Below, piece after piece: positions 44,721-53,616 of a stretch of DNA of 64,000 nucleotides. This DNA is from Haloprofundus salinisoli (lineage in GTDB: Archaea > Halobacteriota > Halobacteria > Halobacteriales > Haloferacaceae). Location: contig NZ_CP083663.1 of NCBI RefSeq assembly GCF_020097815.1, positions 806,001-870,000 on the forward strand. The letters run 5' to 3'. Below the pieces are notes generated by a model. It saw only the letters and a list, made by a program, of their open reading frames with translations, searched no databases and had not been told where the DNA came from. Positions within the stretch are counted from its first letter, which is position 1; each line of letters starts with the position of its first letter. Made by a program: the position numbers and the translations under genes.

Positions 44721-46013
44721 ATGCAGGTCACCGTCATCGGCAGCGGATACGTGGGGACGACGCTCGCAGCGTGTCTGGCCGAGCTCGGCCACGACGTGAC
44801 GAACGTCGACATCGACGAGGAGATCATCGCGGCTATCGAGGGCGGCGTCGCCCCGATTCACGAACAGGGACTGGACGCGCTCGTCGCCGAGCACGGCGGC
44901 GAGACACTCCGAGCAACGGCGGATTACGCGGCCGCGGAGCGGGCCAAGGTCGTCTTTATCGCGCTCCCGACGCCGACGGATGCCGATGGGCGAATCGACA
45001 CCTCGATTATCACCGTGGGCGCGGAGCGGCTCGGGGAAGCGCTCGCGGAGAGCGAAGAGACGCCGCTGGTCGTCGTCAAGAGCACCGTCGTCCCGGGGAC
45101 GACCGAGAACGAACTGATTCCGGCGCTCGAACGCGGGTCGGGGCTGACCGCCGGCGAGGGATTCGACGTGGCCGTCAATCCGGAGTTCCTCCGCGAGGGG
45201 ACGGCCGTCGACGACTTTCTGCACCCGGACAAGGTGGTCTTCGGCGCGACGGGCTCGCGCGCGTACGAGACCCTCGACGAGTTGTACGCCCCGCTGTTCG
45301 CACAGACCGACACCGCGGTGGTCCGGACCGGCGTCCGGGAGGCGGAGATGATAAAGTACGCCAACAACGCCTTCCTCGCCTCGAAGATCAGCCTCATCAA
45401 CGAACTGGGGAACATCTGCAAGGAGTTCGGCGTCGACGCCTACGAAGTCGCCGACGCCATCGGCCTCGACGACCGAATCGGGCCGCAGTTTCTGCGAAGC
45501 GGCGTCGGCTGGGGCGGGTCGTGCTTCCCGAAGGACGTCGCCGCGCTCATCGCCGCCGCGCGAGACGTCGGCTACGAGCCGGAACTGCTCGACGCGGTCG
45601 TCGGCGTAAACGACCGCCAGCCCGAGCGGTTGCTCTCGATTCTGGACGGCCACGTCGACGTCGCCGGCGAGCGCGTCGCGGTGCTCGGTCTCGCGTTCAA
45701 GTCCGGCACCGACGACGTACGGAGTTCGCGAGCCATCCCGACCATCGAGGGGCTGCTCGACCGCGGGGCGACCGTCGTTGGCTACGACCCGGTCGCAACG
45801 GAGAACATGCGCGCACACTTCCCGGACGTCGAGTACGCGGCCAGTGCAGCCGAGGCGCTGGAGGGCGCAACCGCCGCCGTCGTCGTCACCGACTGGGACG
45901 AGTTCGCGGCGCTCGACGAGGAGTTCGACGCGATGGAGCGCCCCGTCGTCGTCGACGGTCGCCGCATCGTCGAACGACGAGACGGTATCGAGTACGAAGG
46001 GCTCACCTGGTAG
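44721..46013 (+). CDS. aglM: UDP-glucose 6-dehydrogenase (AglM-type)
   Basis: 430 residues. The NAD-binding motif [19 protein letters not shown] (7-25) opens a Rossmann domain. The middle has [20 protein letters not shown], and the catalytic cysteine is C268 in WGGSCFPKD. The C-terminal UDP-binding domain follows with [17 protein letters not shown]. It oxidises UDP-glucose twice to UDP-glucuronate, the donor for uronic acids in haloarchaeal glycans. It is divergent from aglF, which supplies its substrate. The uronic acid fits the presence of a PL14-like lyase domain in the same island. Confidence 0.95.
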   Translation: MQVTVIGSGYVGTTLAACLAELGHDVTNVDIDEEIIAAIEGGVAPIHEQGLDALVAEHGGETLRATADYAAAERAKVVFIALPTPTDADGRIDTSIITVGAERLGEALAESEETPLVVVKSTVVPGTTENELIPALERGSGLTAGEGFDVAVNPEFLREGTAVDDFLHPDKVVFGATGSRAYETLDELYAPLFAQTDTAVVRTGVREAEMIKYANNAFLASKISLINELGNICKEFGVDAYEVADAIGLDDRIGPQFLRSGVGWGGSCFPKDVAALIAAARDVGYEPELLDAVVGVNDRQPERLLSILDGHVDVAGERVAVLGLAFKSGTDDVRSSRAIPTIEGLLDRGATVVGYDPVATENMRAHFPDVEYAASAAEALEGATAAVVVTDWDEFAALDEEFDAMERPVVVDGRRIVERRDGIEYEGLTW

Positions 46014-46081
46014 TCGCCGCGCCGGACCGGCCGGGGCGTCGACGCCGTCGGCGGCACGTGAACCGCGGGTCGTGACGGGAG

Positions 46082-47044
46082 TTACGCGCCGTAGCCGTCC
46101 GCGCCGTACCGACCTTCGCCGTAGAACGTCTCGATGTCGTCGCCTTCGACGACGACGTAGCCGACCGTCTCGGGTTTGTGCCACTGTTCGTCGTCGACGC
46201 TTCGCTCCTCTTCGACGCGGACCTCGACGCTCGTGCGCGTGAGGTTACGGTAGCGGAGCGTGCACGGGTTGTTGCCGTTGAACGTCTCCACGTCGGCGAC
46301 GAAGACGGGGTTGTCGTACGACTCGTCGAACTCGACGGTCTGCCAGCGGTGGTCGACGTCGGCCGCGTGGCCGGCCTCGAACGGTGCGCCGCCGAGCGTC
46401 CCGATTCCGGGTTCGATGGCGACGTAGCCGATAACTTCGTCGTGGTGCCAGTCGTCGGCCTCCTCTTCTTCCTGGAGGCGCGTGGCGAACCGTCGTTTCG
46501 AGACGTTGCGGTTCCGCGAGACGACCGCCTGCCACCCGTCGGTCGACTGCGGTTGCGTGAGTACGACTGGTTGCTTGGCGAACGACTGGTCGAACGAGAC
46601 GCCGGTCCACTTCGTCGTGGCGTTGACCGTTCCCGCCTCGACCTGGAGACCCTCGACGGCGGGCGACCCCGCTTCGACGACGAGACTGCCGATGACCTCC
46701 TCTGCGTGCGGACCGTCGAGGTAGTTCCACTCCTGAACGCAGTACTCGAACGACCCGCCGCCGACTTCCTGGAGTCGTGAGGTCGCCGGCTGGTAGCCGT
46801 TCGCGGAGACCGGGAGGGCGACCACGACGGGGCTGGAGTACGACGAGTCGAACGCCTGGGTGTCCCAGCGATGCGTCGCGGTGAGACGGTGGGCTTCCAT
46901 GTCGGGTGCGGAGGCGGCGCTTACGCCCTGCGCGGCGGCCTGGGTTCCGGCGACGCCGAGGACGAGCGACGCTTTGAGGACGCCACGTCGGGTGTAACGG
47001 GGTTTCGAGCGGGCGGATTCGGTGGAGGTGTCGGACTTTCTCAT
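46082..47044 (-). CDS. Tat-exported protein with three H-type-lectin-like repeats
   Basis: 320 residues. A twin-arginine signal (YTRRGVLKASLVLGVAG) is followed by three copies of a roughly 80-residue unit, starting near residues 50, 130 and 215. Each has a tryptophan followed by V-x-F-x-x-S-[FY], a PVV strand and an ending like EVIGYVAIEPG. The pattern resembles H-type lectin domains of invertebrates and bacteria, so sugar binding at the cell surface is a reasonable guess. The third copy is the most diverged. An AACTATATAA box lies about 44 bases before the ATG, giving a short leader. Confidence 0.82.
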   Translation of the reverse strand: MRKSDTSTESARSKPRYTRRGVLKASLVLGVAGTQAAAQGVSAASAPDMEAHRLTATHRWDTQAFDSSYSSPVVVALPVSANGYQPATSRLQEVGGGSFEYCVQEWNYLDGPHAEEVIGSLVVEAGSPAVEGLQVEAGTVNATTKWTGVSFDQSFAKQPVVLTQPQSTDGWQAVVSRNRNVSKRRFATRLQEEEEADDWHHDEVIGYVAIEPGIGTLGGAPFEAGHAADVDHRWQTVEFDESYDNPVFVADVETFNGNNPCTLRYRNLTRTSVEVRVEEERSVDDEQWHKPETVGYVVVEGDDIETFYGEGRYGADGYGA

Positions 47045-47653
47045 TTCGGGTTCTCTCTGTTTAGTAGTACAGTCAGATGACCGGTTATATAGTTTTCCAA
47101 TTAATTAAGTGTGGGTGGACTTACGCTAGCCGAGAAACTACCGAACAAGGCTAATGAGCTCTTTAACGCGCTCTGAAGCGTTTTTCAGGATCCGACGCTA
47201 TGGTACAAAATTTGGTAATTCTTGTTAATCTGGTATGAAATGTAGAGAACATATCAGAATAAAAACCAAAATGAGACTGGTTACTGAGGTAATCGACGAC
47301 ACGGGCCCGGGCGGAGACTCTCCAATCGAGAAGAACGTAGCGTCCAACTACTGATAGTAGGCGTCGAAAACGGTCGGCGACGGGGGCAGATCCGATACCG
47401 TTCAGGGCGTGAAACAGTCCGGTAGCGACCCGCTAGTGACCGTAGTCCGGCACCTATTGGTGAGAACGAATCTCTTACCCGATTGGGGAGACGAATCGTC
47501 AGCGTCGAAGAACGTCGCTGCGGCGATGTGAGCGTTTGATGTGTCAGACGGTTCGGCGAAATCGAGACGAGTCGGCTGAGAAACACCTACTCTCGGATAG
47601 CCTGAATATACTAAACTCGGATAGTTCCGTTCGTCCTGTCGGTGCGAAACTGC
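47045..47653. other. AT-rich divergent intergenic region
   Basis: 609 bases of clearly lower GC than the rest of the window, without a convincing coding frame. A symmetrical TTATATAG box at 47083-47091 can serve the leftward gene. A second box, GAATATACTA, at about 47604-47613 suits the rightward gene. A hairpin with a T-tail lies at 47165-47185. The minus-strand frame at 47281-47586 has an implausible composition. Confidence 0.6.
47165..47185 (+). terminator. Hairpin with T-tail in intergenic DNA
   Basis: AACGC, an 8-base loop, GCGTT and a run of T. The stem is only five base pairs, so it is weak. No gene ends here, so it may end a short non-coding transcript starting near 47114. Confidence 0.3.
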
Positions 47654-48934
47654 ATGACACGAGAGAATCAGACCCGAAGGCGGTTTCTGGCGGGGAGCGC
47701 GGCGACGCTCAGTTCGCTGTCATTACTACCGGGCGGTGCAGGGGCGCAGGCGACGGCGCACACCATCGCTGTCGTCAACGCGACCGGTGACGGTCCGGCG
47801 AAGTACCGGTTCAGCGTCGACGGCGAGGTCGAGAAGACGACAGACACCGGCGGCGCGCCGAGAACCTTCGCCTCGCTCGACGACGACGACACGCTGAGCG
47901 ACGCCACCGCGGAAGGGCGCGTCTACGGCGGTGCGGACGCCTACCGGTTCACCGGCGAGGTGACTAATTGGGTCGTCGAGGGGGGCGCGGCCGTCTACGT
48001 CGACGGCGACGCAGTCGACCCCGACGAGTTCCCCACCTCGAGCGTCCTCGCCATCACCGGCAACGGCGAGTACACGTTCGCCGTCGACGGGAGCGTCGAG
48101 AAGACGACGCTGACCGGGGGCGCGGACCTCCCGCCCGCGTCGCTCAACGACGCCGACGACGTAGACGGCGGAGCCGTCAGCGGATCGGTGTTCGGCGGCA
48201 CCGACGCTTACGTCGTCGACGGAGCGGTCACCGACTTCGACCTCGACGACGGACTGACCGGCTACCTCGACGGCACCGTCTACACGGGCCCCGCAGACGG
48301 CCGCGGCGACACCGGAGACGACGCCGACGGGGACAGCGGAAGTCAGTCAGCTCCCGAACTCACTTTCCCGGACTGCACAAGCGTCCAAATCACGGGCACG
48401 TTCGAATCCGCGTCGCTGGAGCTGCTCGTCGAAGACGACGACCCCGAGACGACGCCGATGGAGCAGGTGTACGAGTACGACAACGCCGACGGCGCGACGG
48501 ACACCACCGTCACGGTTCCCGACGGCGAGTTCGGACCGTATCAGGTCGTCGAAGCCGCCTCCGTCACCTACGGCGACGGCGAGGAGACCCGAGCGACCAA
48601 CCCAGACGCCGACGCGTGCCGCGAGAAGACGTTCCCCGCGGTTCGGGACGTCGAGTTCCTCGACTGCACCGGCGTGCGGGTCGCGGGCGCGTTCGAGGAG
48701 CTCTCCATCGAGGTGCTCGTTCAGGACGACGCGCCGCAGACCACCCCGATGGAAGAGGTGTACACGGTCGAAGGCGACGGTACCGAGGAGACGACGGTGA
48801 GCGTTCCCGACGGCGAGTTCGGACCGTACCAGGTGGCCGAGCGAGCGACAGTCGTCTACCCCGACGGCGAACAGCTCGACGTGGCGAATCCGAGCGCAGA
48901 CAGTTGCCGAGACGAGACGTTCCCGGAGACGTGA
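47654..48934 (+). CDS. Tat-exported modular repeat protein (A-A-B-B)
   Basis: 426 residues from the ATG at 47654. A twin-arginine signal (TRRRFLAGSAATLSSLSLL) is followed by two copies of module A (about 38-125 and 133-215; each with YxFxVDGxVEKTTxTGGA, xGGxDAY and YLDG or YVDG) and an acidic linker. Two copies of module B follow (about 240-325 and 333-426; each starting DCTxVxxxGxFE and containing PDGEFGPYQV). Module B keeps two cysteines that may pair outside the cell. The next gene encodes a shorter relative. It should be secreted; the ligand is unknown. Confidence 0.83.
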   Translation: MTRENQTRRRFLAGSAATLSSLSLLPGGAGAQATAHTIAVVNATGDGPAKYRFSVDGEVEKTTDTGGAPRTFASLDDDDTLSDATAEGRVYGGADAYRFTGEVTNWVVEGGAAVYVDGDAVDPDEFPTSSVLAITGNGEYTFAVDGSVEKTTLTGGADLPPASLNDADDVDGGAVSGSVFGGTDAYVVDGAVTDFDLDDGLTGYLDGTVYTGPADGRGDTGDDADGDSGSQSAPELTFPDCTSVQITGTFESASLELLVEDDDPETTPMEQVYEYDNADGATDTTVTVPDGEFGPYQVVEAASVTYGDGEETRATNPDADACREKTFPAVRDVEFLDCTGVRVAGAFEELSIEVLVQDDAPQTTPMEEVYTVEGDGTEETTVSVPDGEFGPYQVAERATVVYPDGEQLDVANPSADSCRDETFPET

Positions 48935-49197
48935 AAATCTCTGACGAAGGGACGTAACCTTCGGTTGTTCGACCGAAGCCGTCGATTGGGCGCGTCTATC
49001 GGCGCCGGCGAGGGGTCGAATCTCCACGATAACGGCGCTGTTATCGGTGCCTTCGAGCACCTAATAGCGAGTTGCCAATCGACCGGACTCGGTAACGTTC
49101 AGTAGAACCAGATAGTCCGTTTAGTACACAAGTACACGTACCTGAATAAAACTTAAGATGCGACTCAGTGTGGCCTTAGCCGGAAGCGGAGAAATCA

Positions 49198-50208
49198 ATG
49201 AAGGAAACACATACAAGCCGCCGAACGTTCCTCGCGGGCAGTCTCACGGCACTCGGCGCAACCACGGCGACGATGACCGTTCAAGCACAGCAATCTGAGT
49301 GGAGTTACGTCGTCGTCTCGGGCACTCCGGGGGCGGGCCCGGTTCGCTACGAACTGGAGACGAACGACACGCTCGAGAAGACCACCGAGACGGGCGGCGC
49401 ACCGGTCGACGGTGCGTCGGTGAACGCGAACGACGTGCTCGAAGGAAGCTTCGCCGGCGGCGTCGTCGTCGGCGGCGTCGACGCGTACCGCTACAGAGGC
49501 GATCTGACGCTGCTGTCGGTCGACGACGACGCGACCGTCTACGTGGACGGAACGCAGATAGACCCCGACAGTGTCGGCGAGAACTACGACTACCTCGCTA
49601 TCGTCGGTGACGGGTCGAAAGCCGACTACAGTTTCGAGGTCGACGGCGACGTCGCCAAGACGAACATGACCGGCGGCGCGCCGACTCGCTACGCCTCGGT
49701 ACAGGACGGCGACAGCGTCGACGCCGGGTCGGTGAGCGGCTCGGTGTTCGGCGGTGCCGACGCCTTCCGCGTCGCCGGCGACATCACCGAGTTCGACCTC
49801 TCGGGCGGCACGGCGTATCTCAACGGGCAGGAGTACACCGGACCGAGCGCCGGAGACGACGGCGACGGCCGCGGGCAGACGGGCGACGGGTCGGAGCCGG
49901 GCATCGAGTTCGTCGACTGCACCACCGTCGAGGTGACGGGCAGCTTCGACGAGGTGTCGCTATCGGTGCTCGCCTCCGACGGCGGGTGCGGTCCCGGACC
50001 GCGCTTCAGCGAACAGGAGTACGTCTTCGGGCTGAACGCCGACGAAGTCATCGAGGGTACGACCACGATTACGCTCCCGAGCGGCTACTTCGCGGCGTAC
50101 CAGGTCGTCGAATCCGCCACGGCGGAGGGCACGAGCTCGATGTCGGTGTCGAACCCCGACGCCAACGCCTGCCGCGCCGAGATGGAGTCGCAGTTCGAGG
50201 ACTGCTAG
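49198..50208 (+). CDS. Tat-exported modular repeat protein (A-A-B), paralogue
   Basis: 336 residues. A twin-arginine signal (TSRRTFLAGSLTALGA) is followed by two A modules (each with LEKTTETGGAP- or AKTNMTGGAP-type and GGxDAYR or GGADAFR segments), a linker and a single B module (DCTTVEVTGSFDEVSLSVL, YFAAYQVVE, NPDANACR). It is the shorter sister of the preceding gene and presumably arose by tandem duplication with loss or gain of one B module. GGAAGCGGAG just before the ATG may be a ribosome-binding site. Confidence 0.83.
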   Translation: MKETHTSRRTFLAGSLTALGATTATMTVQAQQSEWSYVVVSGTPGAGPVRYELETNDTLEKTTETGGAPVDGASVNANDVLEGSFAGGVVVGGVDAYRYRGDLTLLSVDDDATVYVDGTQIDPDSVGENYDYLAIVGDGSKADYSFEVDGDVAKTNMTGGAPTRYASVQDGDSVDAGSVSGSVFGGADAFRVAGDITEFDLSGGTAYLNGQEYTGPSAGDDGDGRGQTGDGSEPGIEFVDCTTVEVTGSFDEVSLSVLASDGGCGPGPRFSEQEYVFGLNADEVIEGTTTITLPSGYFAAYQVVESATAEGTSSMSVSNPDANACRAEMESQFEDC

Positions 50209-50948
50209 TCGGTCGAATCGCTCGCAGCCGCCTCCAGGCCGGTCCGGGCGCGTCGTAAGATGCCCTCCCAGACGCCGAACAGCGCGCTGTCGAGTCCGTA
50301 GACGCGGTTTATCTTTCTGACCCACTCGTCGTCGGCAAACAGCAACGTCTGAAATCGATGGACGTCAGGTGAGAGCGACTCCCGCCGACCGGTGTAGTAG
50401 GCGACGCTCTCTTCGCGCGTCCGCGCGAGTAACTCGTACGGGATGTCGACGCCGGACTCGCGCGCGACGTAGACGAACCATTCGAGGTGGAGTATCGCGT
50501 CCGCGAGGACGAACCGCTCGGAGAACTCCGAGACGTACGACAGCGCCGGGCGGCCCTCGATTAAGACGTCGCCCGGCGTGCTGTACAGGGGGCCGGAGAC
50601 GTGCGGAACCCGTTCCGCGTACGCACGTGCGACGGTAGACAGCCGGCGATCCGCGAGCACGTTCGGCCCCGCCAGCGCGAGTTCGTACCACAGCGGAAGC
50701 CACTCACAGAAGGGGTCGCAGAACGCGGCGTCCGCCAGCAACGTCGCCGCGATGGAGCGCGCGACGTTCGGCGCGACGTCGGTTCGGTTCGCTCGCATCG
50801 CGGCGACGCCTGCCGCCGCATCCTCGTGAAACGGGCCGCAGTCGAACTCCATGCCCTCCGCGACGTGGGCGACGTAGTCGGCACCGATTCGATACCAGTC
50901 GGCGAACTCCTCGGCGGTTCGCAGCGTCGCGAGTCGGAAGACGGTCAC
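50205..50948 (-). CDS. Hypothetical soluble protein, 247 aa
   Basis: A mostly helical protein rich in Trp, Tyr and Phe (FADWYRIGADYVAHVAEGMEF, FCEWLPLWYELALAG, LHLEWFVYVARESG). There is no signal peptide or membrane helix, and I do not recognise a family. The frame stays open to 51035, but GTG at 50948 begins the well-folded part (VTVFRLATLRTAEEF). Its end overlaps by four bases the convergent end of the modular exported protein gene. Confidence 0.7.
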   Translation of the reverse strand: MTVFRLATLRTAEEFADWYRIGADYVAHVAEGMEFDCGPFHEDAAAGVAAMRANRTDVAPNVARSIAATLLADAAFCDPFCEWLPLWYELALAGPNVLADRRLSTVARAYAERVPHVSGPLYSTPGDVLIEGRPALSYVSEFSERFVLADAILHLEWFVYVARESGVDIPYELLARTREESVAYYTGRRESLSPDVHRFQTLLFADDEWVRKINRVYGLDSALFGVWEGILRRARTGLEAAASDSTD

Positions 50949-51037
50949 ACCACGCGTAGGGACCGCCGCGACATGAACGGATGCGCTCGGCGAGTGTCGA
51001 CGTGCCGTGACTGTCCGGAGGTCCGACTGGTGCACGA

Positions 51038-51046
51038 AACTATAGC
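51038..51046 (+). promoter_or_regulatory. TATA box of the aldolase gene
   Basis: AACTATAGC, centred 27 bases before the ATG at 51069, as for a leaderless transcript. Confidence 0.65.
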
Positions 51047-51068
51047 CGACGCCGTGGCACGAACCCCG

Positions 51069-51857
51069 ATGACGGATTCACGAACGAACGCGCTCCGAGA
51101 GACGGTCGAGTCCGGCGGCGTCGCTCTCGGCGTGCTCGACAGCCTGTACAGCCCCGACGTGGTCGAACTCTGCGGCGACCTCGGCGTCGACTTCGTCTGG
51201 CAGGACCTCGAACACGCCGGACCGAGTCCGTGGGACGCGACGACGCTGTCGAACCTCCTCCGCGCCGCCGACGCGACGGACACCGAGCTACTGGTTCGCA
51301 TCCCCGTCACCGAACCCGCGCTGATGCGGAAGGTGCTGGATGCGGGCGTCCGCAACGTGTTCCTCTCGCGGGTCCAGTCGGCGGCGGAGCTCCGCGAGAC
51401 GGTCCGCGCCGCGCGCTTCGAGTACGACGGCGAACCCGGCCAACGTGGACTGGCCGCGCCGCGGGCGAGTCGCTGGGGCCTCGCCGACGACTACCCGGCG
51501 ACCGAGGACGAGGAGATTTTCGTCGGCGTGACCGTCGAGAACCAGCGGGCGGTCGACGAGATCGACGAGATCCTCTCGGTGCCGGAGCTGGGGTTCGTCT
51601 TCGTCGGCCCCTACGACCTCTCGGTCGACACCGGCCACCCAGGCGAAGTCGACCACGAGGAGGTGCAGGCGCGCGTCGAGACGATTCGAGACGCGACGCT
51701 GGACAGCGACGTCGCGCTCGGCGGCCTCGGCTTCGGGATGGACGACGTGAACGACAAAGTCGACCAGGGGTACCAGATTCTCAACGTCGGCAGCACAATG
51801 GCCGGCGTCTCGGAGATGGTGTCGTCTCGACTCGACGCGTTCGAGGGCGAGCGGTAA
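51069..51857 (+). CDS. HpcH/HpaI family aldolase
   Basis: 262 residues, a TIM barrel of the HpcH/HpaI class II aldolase family. DFVWQDLEHAGPSPWD holds the Glu-Asp metal/substrate region, VRIPVTEPALMRKVLDAGVRNVFLSRVQS the central strands, and FVFVGPYDLSVDTGHPG the C-terminal metal-binding block. It should cleave 2-keto-3-deoxy-type acids to pyruvate and an aldehyde, or do the reverse. The exact substrate is unknown. It is monocistronic. Confidence 0.92.
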   Translation: MTDSRTNALRETVESGGVALGVLDSLYSPDVVELCGDLGVDFVWQDLEHAGPSPWDATTLSNLLRAADATDTELLVRIPVTEPALMRKVLDAGVRNVFLSRVQSAAELRETVRAARFEYDGEPGQRGLAAPRASRWGLADDYPATEDEEIFVGVTVENQRAVDEIDEILSVPELGFVFVGPYDLSVDTGHPGEVDHEEVQARVETIRDATLDSDVALGGLGFGMDDVNDKVDQGYQILNVGSTMAGVSEMVSSRLDAFEGER

Positions 51858-51875
51858 CCTCGATTCGGCCGCGAG

Positions 51876-52457
51876 TTACTCCTCGTCGGCCAACTGGTCG
51901 GCCAGTCCCCACTGTTCGGCGCGCGCTTCGGCTTCCGCCCGCGCCTGCTCGCGAATCGCGTCGAGTTTCGCCTCGTCTTCGAGGAACGCCTCCACCGCGC
52001 TCGCGCCGCTCTCGCTCCGTTGCAGCCACTCGTCGGGTGCGGCGTCGCGGGTCCGCTCGGCGAGGTCGGGAGCGTCCGCCAGCGTCTCCGCGGGCGACCC
52101 CGGCGGCACCCGTAGCTCGTCGGTTCCGTGGGCCTCCGAGAGCGCCGATGCCGGCAGTTCGAAGGCGTCGACGCGAAACGGGCCGGGGACCGCGAGGTCG
52201 ACGAGGGCGTCCGTGCCGCCGCGGTCCGTCTCGACGCTGTACGCCAACACGGGGACGCCCGCATCGAACGTGAGAACGCCGCGCGTCTCGCCGCCGAGCA
52301 GCAACGCGTCCTGCGGTTCGAGAACGAGATAGCCGGTCAGCTCGCGCGTCAACGCCGCCGACAGCGCCTCGTCCGCGTCGGTGACGACCCGGGACCGAAC
52401 GAGGTTACCGCGGGGGATGGAGAACCGGTCGTCCGAAAGGTCGCCCAGCGCGTTCAT
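51876..52457 (-). CDS. Hypothetical partner of MinD-like ATPase, 193 aa
   Basis: A compact N-terminal beta-rich part (NLVRSRVVTDADEALSAALTRELTGYLVLEPQDALLLGG) is followed by a helical, acidic C-terminal tail (EAFLEDEAKLDAIREQARAEAEARA). The ATG overlaps the stop of the MinD-like gene by four bases, implying coupled translation and a shared task. I do not recognise the family. It could be the effector or membrane target that the ATPase positions. Confidence 0.78.
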   Translation of the reverse strand: MNALGDLSDDRFSIPRGNLVRSRVVTDADEALSAALTRELTGYLVLEPQDALLLGGETRGVLTFDAGVPVLAYSVETDRGGTDALVDLAVPGPFRVDAFELPASALSEAHGTDELRVPPGSPAETLADAPDLAERTRDAAPDEWLQRSESGASAVEAFLEDEAKLDAIREQARAEAEARAEQWGLADQLADEE

Positions 52458-53227
52458 GGCGTGTCGGGGACGACGGCGCTGCGGAAGCGGTCCGCCACGT
52501 CACCTTCGTCGCCCGCACGAACGTCGATTCGGTCGGCGGCGGCGCGGTAGGCGGCCGCCGGTGTCGACTCCGGCGCGTGTGCCAGGAGGGGTTCACCCGC
52601 GCGTCTGGCCGCGCGAACCACGTCGCTGTCGGGCACCGTCGCGAGCGTCTCGCCGCCGAAGTACTCGCCCGCTCGGTCGACGATACGGTCGATTCCCGCC
52701 TCGTCGTGAACTTTGTTGAACAGCACGCCCGCCGTCTCGGTTCCGTACGAGCGGGCGTACTCCTGTACCTTCAGGCCGTCCGAGAGCGCCGGCACCGTCG
52801 GCTGGAGGACGACGACGATACGGTCGGCGAGGACGATGGGGAGAACGGCGCTCTTGGACCCGAGCGCCGCGGGCGAGTCCAGAAGCAGCACGTCGGTGTC
52901 GGCGGCGAGGTCCGCGACGACGTCCCGAAGGCGCGCGGGGTCGGCCGCCTCGAACGCCGCGAGACTCGTCCCGCAGGGGACGACCGACATTCCGAACCGC
53001 TCGTACGTCGCCTCCGAGACTCCGGTTCCGGTCTCCTCGACCAACAGGTCGTGCAGCGTCACCTCCACGTCGTCGAGACCGGCGTGAAACAGCAGGTTCG
53101 CCATCCCCGTGTCGGCGTCGACGACGGTGACGTCGTATTCTGCGGCGAGCGCCATCCCCAGCGCGAGCGTGCTCGTCGTCTTGCCGGTGCCGCCTTTCCC
53201 GCTGGCGACGGCGAACGCCTCGACCAT
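52454..53227 (-). CDS. MinD/ParA-family ATPase
   Basis: 257 residues. The deviant Walker A GKGGTGKTT (10-18) has the signature lysine of the MinD/ParA group, followed by VDADTGMANLLFHAGLDDV and VLLLDSPAALGSKSA (Walker B region). No amphipathic membrane-targeting helix is obvious at the C-terminus, which is instead acidic. Such ATPases place other proteins in the cell; haloarchaea have several, some affecting archaella and chemoreceptors. It is coupled with a 193-residue unknown protein. An AATTTAAATT box lies 28 bases before the ATG. Confidence 0.93.
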   Translation of the reverse strand: MVEAFAVASGKGGTGKTTSTLALGMALAAEYDVTVVDADTGMANLLFHAGLDDVEVTLHDLLVEETGTGVSEATYERFGMSVVPCGTSLAAFEAADPARLRDVVADLAADTDVLLLDSPAALGSKSAVLPIVLADRIVVVLQPTVPALSDGLKVQEYARSYGTETAGVLFNKVHDEAGIDRIVDRAGEYFGGETLATVPDSDVVRAARRAGEPLLAHAPESTPAAAYRAAADRIDVRAGDEGDVADRFRSAVVPDTP

Positions 53228-53250
53228 GGATTTCGTTAGCTTCCTTTCCT

Positions 53251-53260
53251 AATTTAAATT
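53251..53260 (-). promoter_or_regulatory. TATA box of the MinD-like operon
   Basis: Self-complementary AATTTAAATT centred 28 bases before the ATG at 53227; a leaderless mRNA is expected. Confidence 0.7.
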
Positions 53261-53347
53261 CTCCGTCTCCCTCCGCAGTTCGAGTTGGGTCGACGCGGGA
53301 GCGGCGCCGCCCGAACGCCTATTTCGCCGTCTATCGAACGTAGTTCC

Positions 53348-53542
53348 ATGGCCGCTGCGAGAACAGCCGACCGGAGTCGCCGCATCACCGTCGCGACCGC
53401 AACCACAACGGCACTGCTCGTCGGAGTGACCGCCTTCTGGCTGTGGCGCGAGCACGCACCGCTGTCGCGTCACGTTCGCCGAAGAAAACGCACGTCGTCG
53501 CGGGGCTCTCCTCGACGACAGTCACTCACACCGCCGTTCTGA
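53348..53542 (+). CDS. Possible small single-helix protein, 64 aa
   Basis: A basic N-terminus, one hydrophobic helix (about 16-32, TATTTALLVGVTAFWLW) and a very arginine-rich tail. A weak CTATTTC box lies about 27 bases ahead. The composition of the tail is not typical of acidic haloarchaeal proteins, so the gene is doubtful. There is no recognisable family. Confidence 0.4.
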   Translation: MAAARTADRSRRITVATATTTALLVGVTAFWLWREHAPLSRHVRRRKRTSSRGSPRRQSLTPPF

Positions 53543-53616
53543 ACTGGTGACAGCGAATCGCACAGTCGGTGGCGGCGGGGTAATCTTTTCCTGATACGGC
53601 GTCACACGTACACGTG

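Noticed and set aside
47281-47586. 101-residue minus-strand frame in the AT-rich gap
   Set aside because: It is rich in Arg, Ser and Pro and lacks the acidic bias of haloarchaeal proteins; no promoter or start context.
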